DNA from: Hymenolepis diminuta
Taxonomy: Eukaryota; Platyhelminthes; Cestoda; Cyclophyllidea; Hymenolepididae
DNA length: 64,000 bases
Assembly: GCA_900708905.1 (NCBI GenBank)
Contig: CAADRB010000058.1
Location: forward strand, 946,472-1,010,471
Direction: 5' to 3'
In this document: positions 60,946 through 64,000 of the stretch, one piece after another
How positions within the stretch are numbered: position 1 is the first letter of the stretch
Layout of the letters: each line of letters begins with the position of its first letter
Notes under the pieces: model-generated
What the model was told of the DNA's origin: nothing
The model's database searches: none
Seen by the model: the letters and a program-made list of their open reading frames with translations, nothing else
Made by a program: the position numbers and the translations under genes

Positions 60946-63900
60946 CTCAACGTTTACGAGCTATGTGGACTGTAGGGAGAAAAGAGTCCCGAGTATGTTT
61001 GAAAGTAAGGGCGATCTCTACTCATGGTCATTCTGTAATCTCATAACGTGTCTTTAGATTGTGAGCGCCTAAGTTGGTTAAGTTCAGTCTGTATATCCTC
61101 TAAAGTAAACAAGGTTGACAATTAAACAGTTTATTTAAGACTCTCCAATGTTTACTGTGTCAGTTTGATGCTCTTAAAGTGGTACTACTTCTTACCACTG
61201 TTTATCGAGTCGGTCTTGAGGGCGTTTGCACCCTATGTCAAATCAAAACGGTCTTTTGCAATTATTAAGGGAGTACCTGAAGGTTAAGATGGCATGGGAA
61301 TGCAATAGAATTTCACAATCTTTAATCATGGGGTAAAATCCGAACATGCGAAACAGAGAAATAGTCTAGAAATGGATAATCGTGTGGTGGGGAATGGGGG
61401 AAGGGTGGTGGATGGTGAGGTTGGGCAATAGAAATAAGTAATGAAGCTGAATACGAAAGTCCTACCTTATAAGAATTCCGAAGGCATTTAGTTGTCCACT
61501 TTCTCATAAAAAGTGTAATTTGCCTTGCAATATCAAAATTTTATAAAGCTCAATTTCCATGATCTGATGCGTGAATTTCTGGGGGACCTCATATCCGTGA
61601 TATTCAGAGCTTGTCGACCGTCTTTTTATTGAATAGTTGGCTGCCTTCCTGCACCATTGATGCTCAGATGTATTAAATATATGGTGAATGTCTACTACAC
61701 TGTTTCCCTTCCTCACTGATGCCTTCAAATTCTTCTTCTTAGATGAAGCTACAAATACCATTGTATAACCACGAGACGTTACCCCAGTATGATTTTTTAG
61801 ACGTGACTTAGAAGGACCTTATTCCCTAACCACTTTTAACTACTACCTTAAGTCGCTTATCATATTTTTCGCAGTTCACTACTTTCTCAATACAAAGTCC
61901 TGCTCTTTGAGTCTTTAAGCCGTTCATTGATTCCCTCCCGTTCTCTGACTTCTCAATTTTGTGCATTGCTTTGCCACTTAGCCATCATTTCATCATTCCC
62001 GCTATCTTACTCTTCTACCCCTCTTATGATAGTGAGGTTCGGCAAACTTGGGTGAGCAATAGCCGCATTGTCAACTGCTAAGGCGTAGTCCTCTCCTCAC
62101 CAGACTACAGCTAAGTACTGTTTTATACACGAGTTATGCCTATATTCAACAAATAACACTTGATTTTAGATGAAACAAAAACTATCAAGGCCTTGGAAAT
62201 GATAATCATCTGAAGAACATTCTTTGGGGCAGAAACCACCTTCAGTCATTCCTCAATGTTTTGACCCCAGGATATGCACCATCGAAACTTCATTAATGAG
62301 CCATCAGAACACTAAAATATGATATTCCTATGATTAAAGCTAAGATTCTGCGCCATTGTGAGTGATTTGGAGTTGTTCTTACTCAATGTTGATCGCATTC
62401 ATATCCATCTTTAAAACAGGAATGCTCTTGAACTCACCATAAAACTGTCAACATCATTACGGAATTGCGTTTTTTAATAACATCGTTATTCCGCAAATCC
62501 GAGATTATAAAATATCTTAAGTGCCTTAATATTCTACTTAGAGAAGTTCGTTAAATTTTGTCATAGCTTCATTGTTTCATTAATATGCTTCAGTACTGTT
62601 TCTGTCGTAATCTGGTTTTTTCCCTTCAATGCAAACTTTTAAAAGTCTTCTTGGAATAAGTTCAATGTACTTCCACTTATAATTCAGCATGAGGTTTACT
62701 CAGTTATTAAAAGAACTTTGCCATCACTTTGTAAGTTTAAGAGTCCCTAGATGGGAAGATATCTAAAAGTCTGCTTCGGTGTCTATGGGAGGTGTGTGTA
62801 CTATTATGAACACTAATTATTTGTGCTTGCAGTATTGTTCGAAGGCGAGCTCGTTCTCTGGATATTTTATTCAGCAATACCACCTTTTAAATTCCCGTAA
62901 TTTTCACCTCATTCAATGTCGTTCGTGGAGACTCTAGCAAATGCATAAAAGCACTTCCAGTTATATTTCTTGAATCTAGTGCCAACATCATTGTTATAAA
63001 TAGAGTACTGCTAATAGAAGTTTTAGTAAATACAATGAGACAGTAGGAGAAATTTATGAGTGACCGAGTGTGTTTGCATTTTAAATGATAATTAATTGGC
63101 AAGTATATATATAGCGATGCGTAAGATGATAAGAAAGCTCTGGGAGATGAGCAAGGGAATGCCACGAAACCGGGGTATCAGAGGTGATAAATAGCGGTGC
63201 AAATGTAAATTCCAACTTGAGCTGGTACCGGCTTAAATACTCTGTAGCAATGAAGGTAGGCTTGACCCAGCTACCCTTTTTCAATCTGAGTAGTCCGGGT
63301 ATTCCAGTATCAAACGAATTAGGTGAAGTACAGGCCAGTGGAAGTAAAAGTGACTTCAAACCTCAATTCATGAAAGTCATTTCAATTATCCCTCAGTGGC
63401 CTAGGAAAGTAATTAAGGGAAATTGGCTATTCATGTGTATTGGTGGTGAAGTGGGCAAATAGCTGCACTGAAATCCGCAATTTTCAAGAACGACTTATTC
63501 TTATGTATCACTTTCTTTACTCATTGATAGATGGAATATTGAAAGCTTCACATCTTCGTGAATAAATTTTACTTGAGCACGAACATTGACTAAATATTTT
63601 TGTCAATCATATGGGCCAAATATATAACAACAGTGGACTGAATGAAGTAAGAAAGTTTATAATAATAATAGTCACATTTATTCCCTTCAAGATAGCCGCA
63701 TGTGATTACCAAGAGTTGGAGAAATATGCACTGACATTGTCGTGAATTCGCTTCATCTTAATTACTGACCGATTTTCAAATCCTCTGATTTCGCATTTCT
63801 ATAAATAGAGTTCCTCATGAGGTTGGAACTTCCCAAACACTAAGTGAGTTGAAAACTTGATCTGCGACAGTACAAGATCGGGAGTTGACGATGTTGCCAG

Positions 63901-64000
63901 AGAATTATTTTAAGTAGGCTGAGGTGGAATGAGAGGACGTTAGAGTGAAAATTAAGAGAGAGGAGCGAAAGAGATTAGGAGACAACAGAATAGTATGCGC

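Larger units (their letters stand above)
59034..64000 (-). repeat. Right arm of a giant perfect palindrome
   Basis: This is the reverse complement of 54066-59032 and runs to the window end, so the true arm may be longer. All features of the left arm recur in mirror order. No independent mutation was seen, even in neutral sequence such as the broken gag. Confidence 0.95.

Noticed and set aside
1..64000. Search for bacterial-type systems, CRISPR arrays, and tRNA or rRNA genes
   Set aside because: No regular repeat-spacer array, operon or intact tRNA or rRNA gene was seen; the tRNA-like signals belong to SINEs.

Overview
The window reads as invertebrate nuclear DNA, most likely from a flatworm and probably a tapeworm. 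It is AT-rich, and its genes are cut into many exons with GT-AG introns, some only 28-46 nt long. Gypsy-type LTR retrotransposon debris carries a flatworm-style gag zinc-knuckle region, and many short tRNA-like SINE copies are scattered through introns and intergenic DNA. An insulin-receptor-type gene and two dynein light chain genes also fit a parasitic flatworm. The species assignment is inference; no marker gene proves it.

Layout. 1-442: the end of a gypsy integrase, cut off before its second catalytic Asp. 1132-4327 (-): the first five exons of an insulin receptor-like gene (signal peptide, L1, Cys-rich, start of L2); the rest lies beyond the left edge or is missing. 5609-5777 (-): a decayed copy of a cullin N-terminal exon. 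6556-6940: a solo LTR. 6945-11336: gene-free and rich in repeats. 11337-17001 (-): a complete 11-exon cullin-2 gene. 17333-27826 (+): a complete 14-exon DNAI7 (CASC1) gene, divergent from CUL2. 27923-28336 (-): NDUFA2. 28569-30760 (+): COPE. 33168-44238 (+): HYOU1, 22 exons, ending in an ER-retention-like tetrapeptide RSEL. 46653-48020 and 51392-52874 (+): two dynein light chain genes. 54066-64000: one arm-to-arm inverted repeat folded on a single N at 59033, carrying an LTR plus broken gag in each arm.

All exon models were built by hand. Every splice junction listed is GT-AG, and the phases add up to an uninterrupted frame from ATG to stop for CUL2, DNAI7, NDUFA2, COPE, HYOU1 and both light chains. 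The genes do not form a pathway. They are mostly housekeeping: ubiquitin ligase scaffold, ciliary dynein assembly, respiratory complex I, COPI coat, ER chaperone and dynein light chains. Two head-to-head pairs (CUL2/DNAI7 and NDUFA2/COPE) may share promoters.

I found no convincing new biological system. The features most worth a second look are the perfect 2 x 4967 bp palindrome (probably an assembly artefact), the cullin relic, the receptor whose catalytic half is not in view, and the very short introns.
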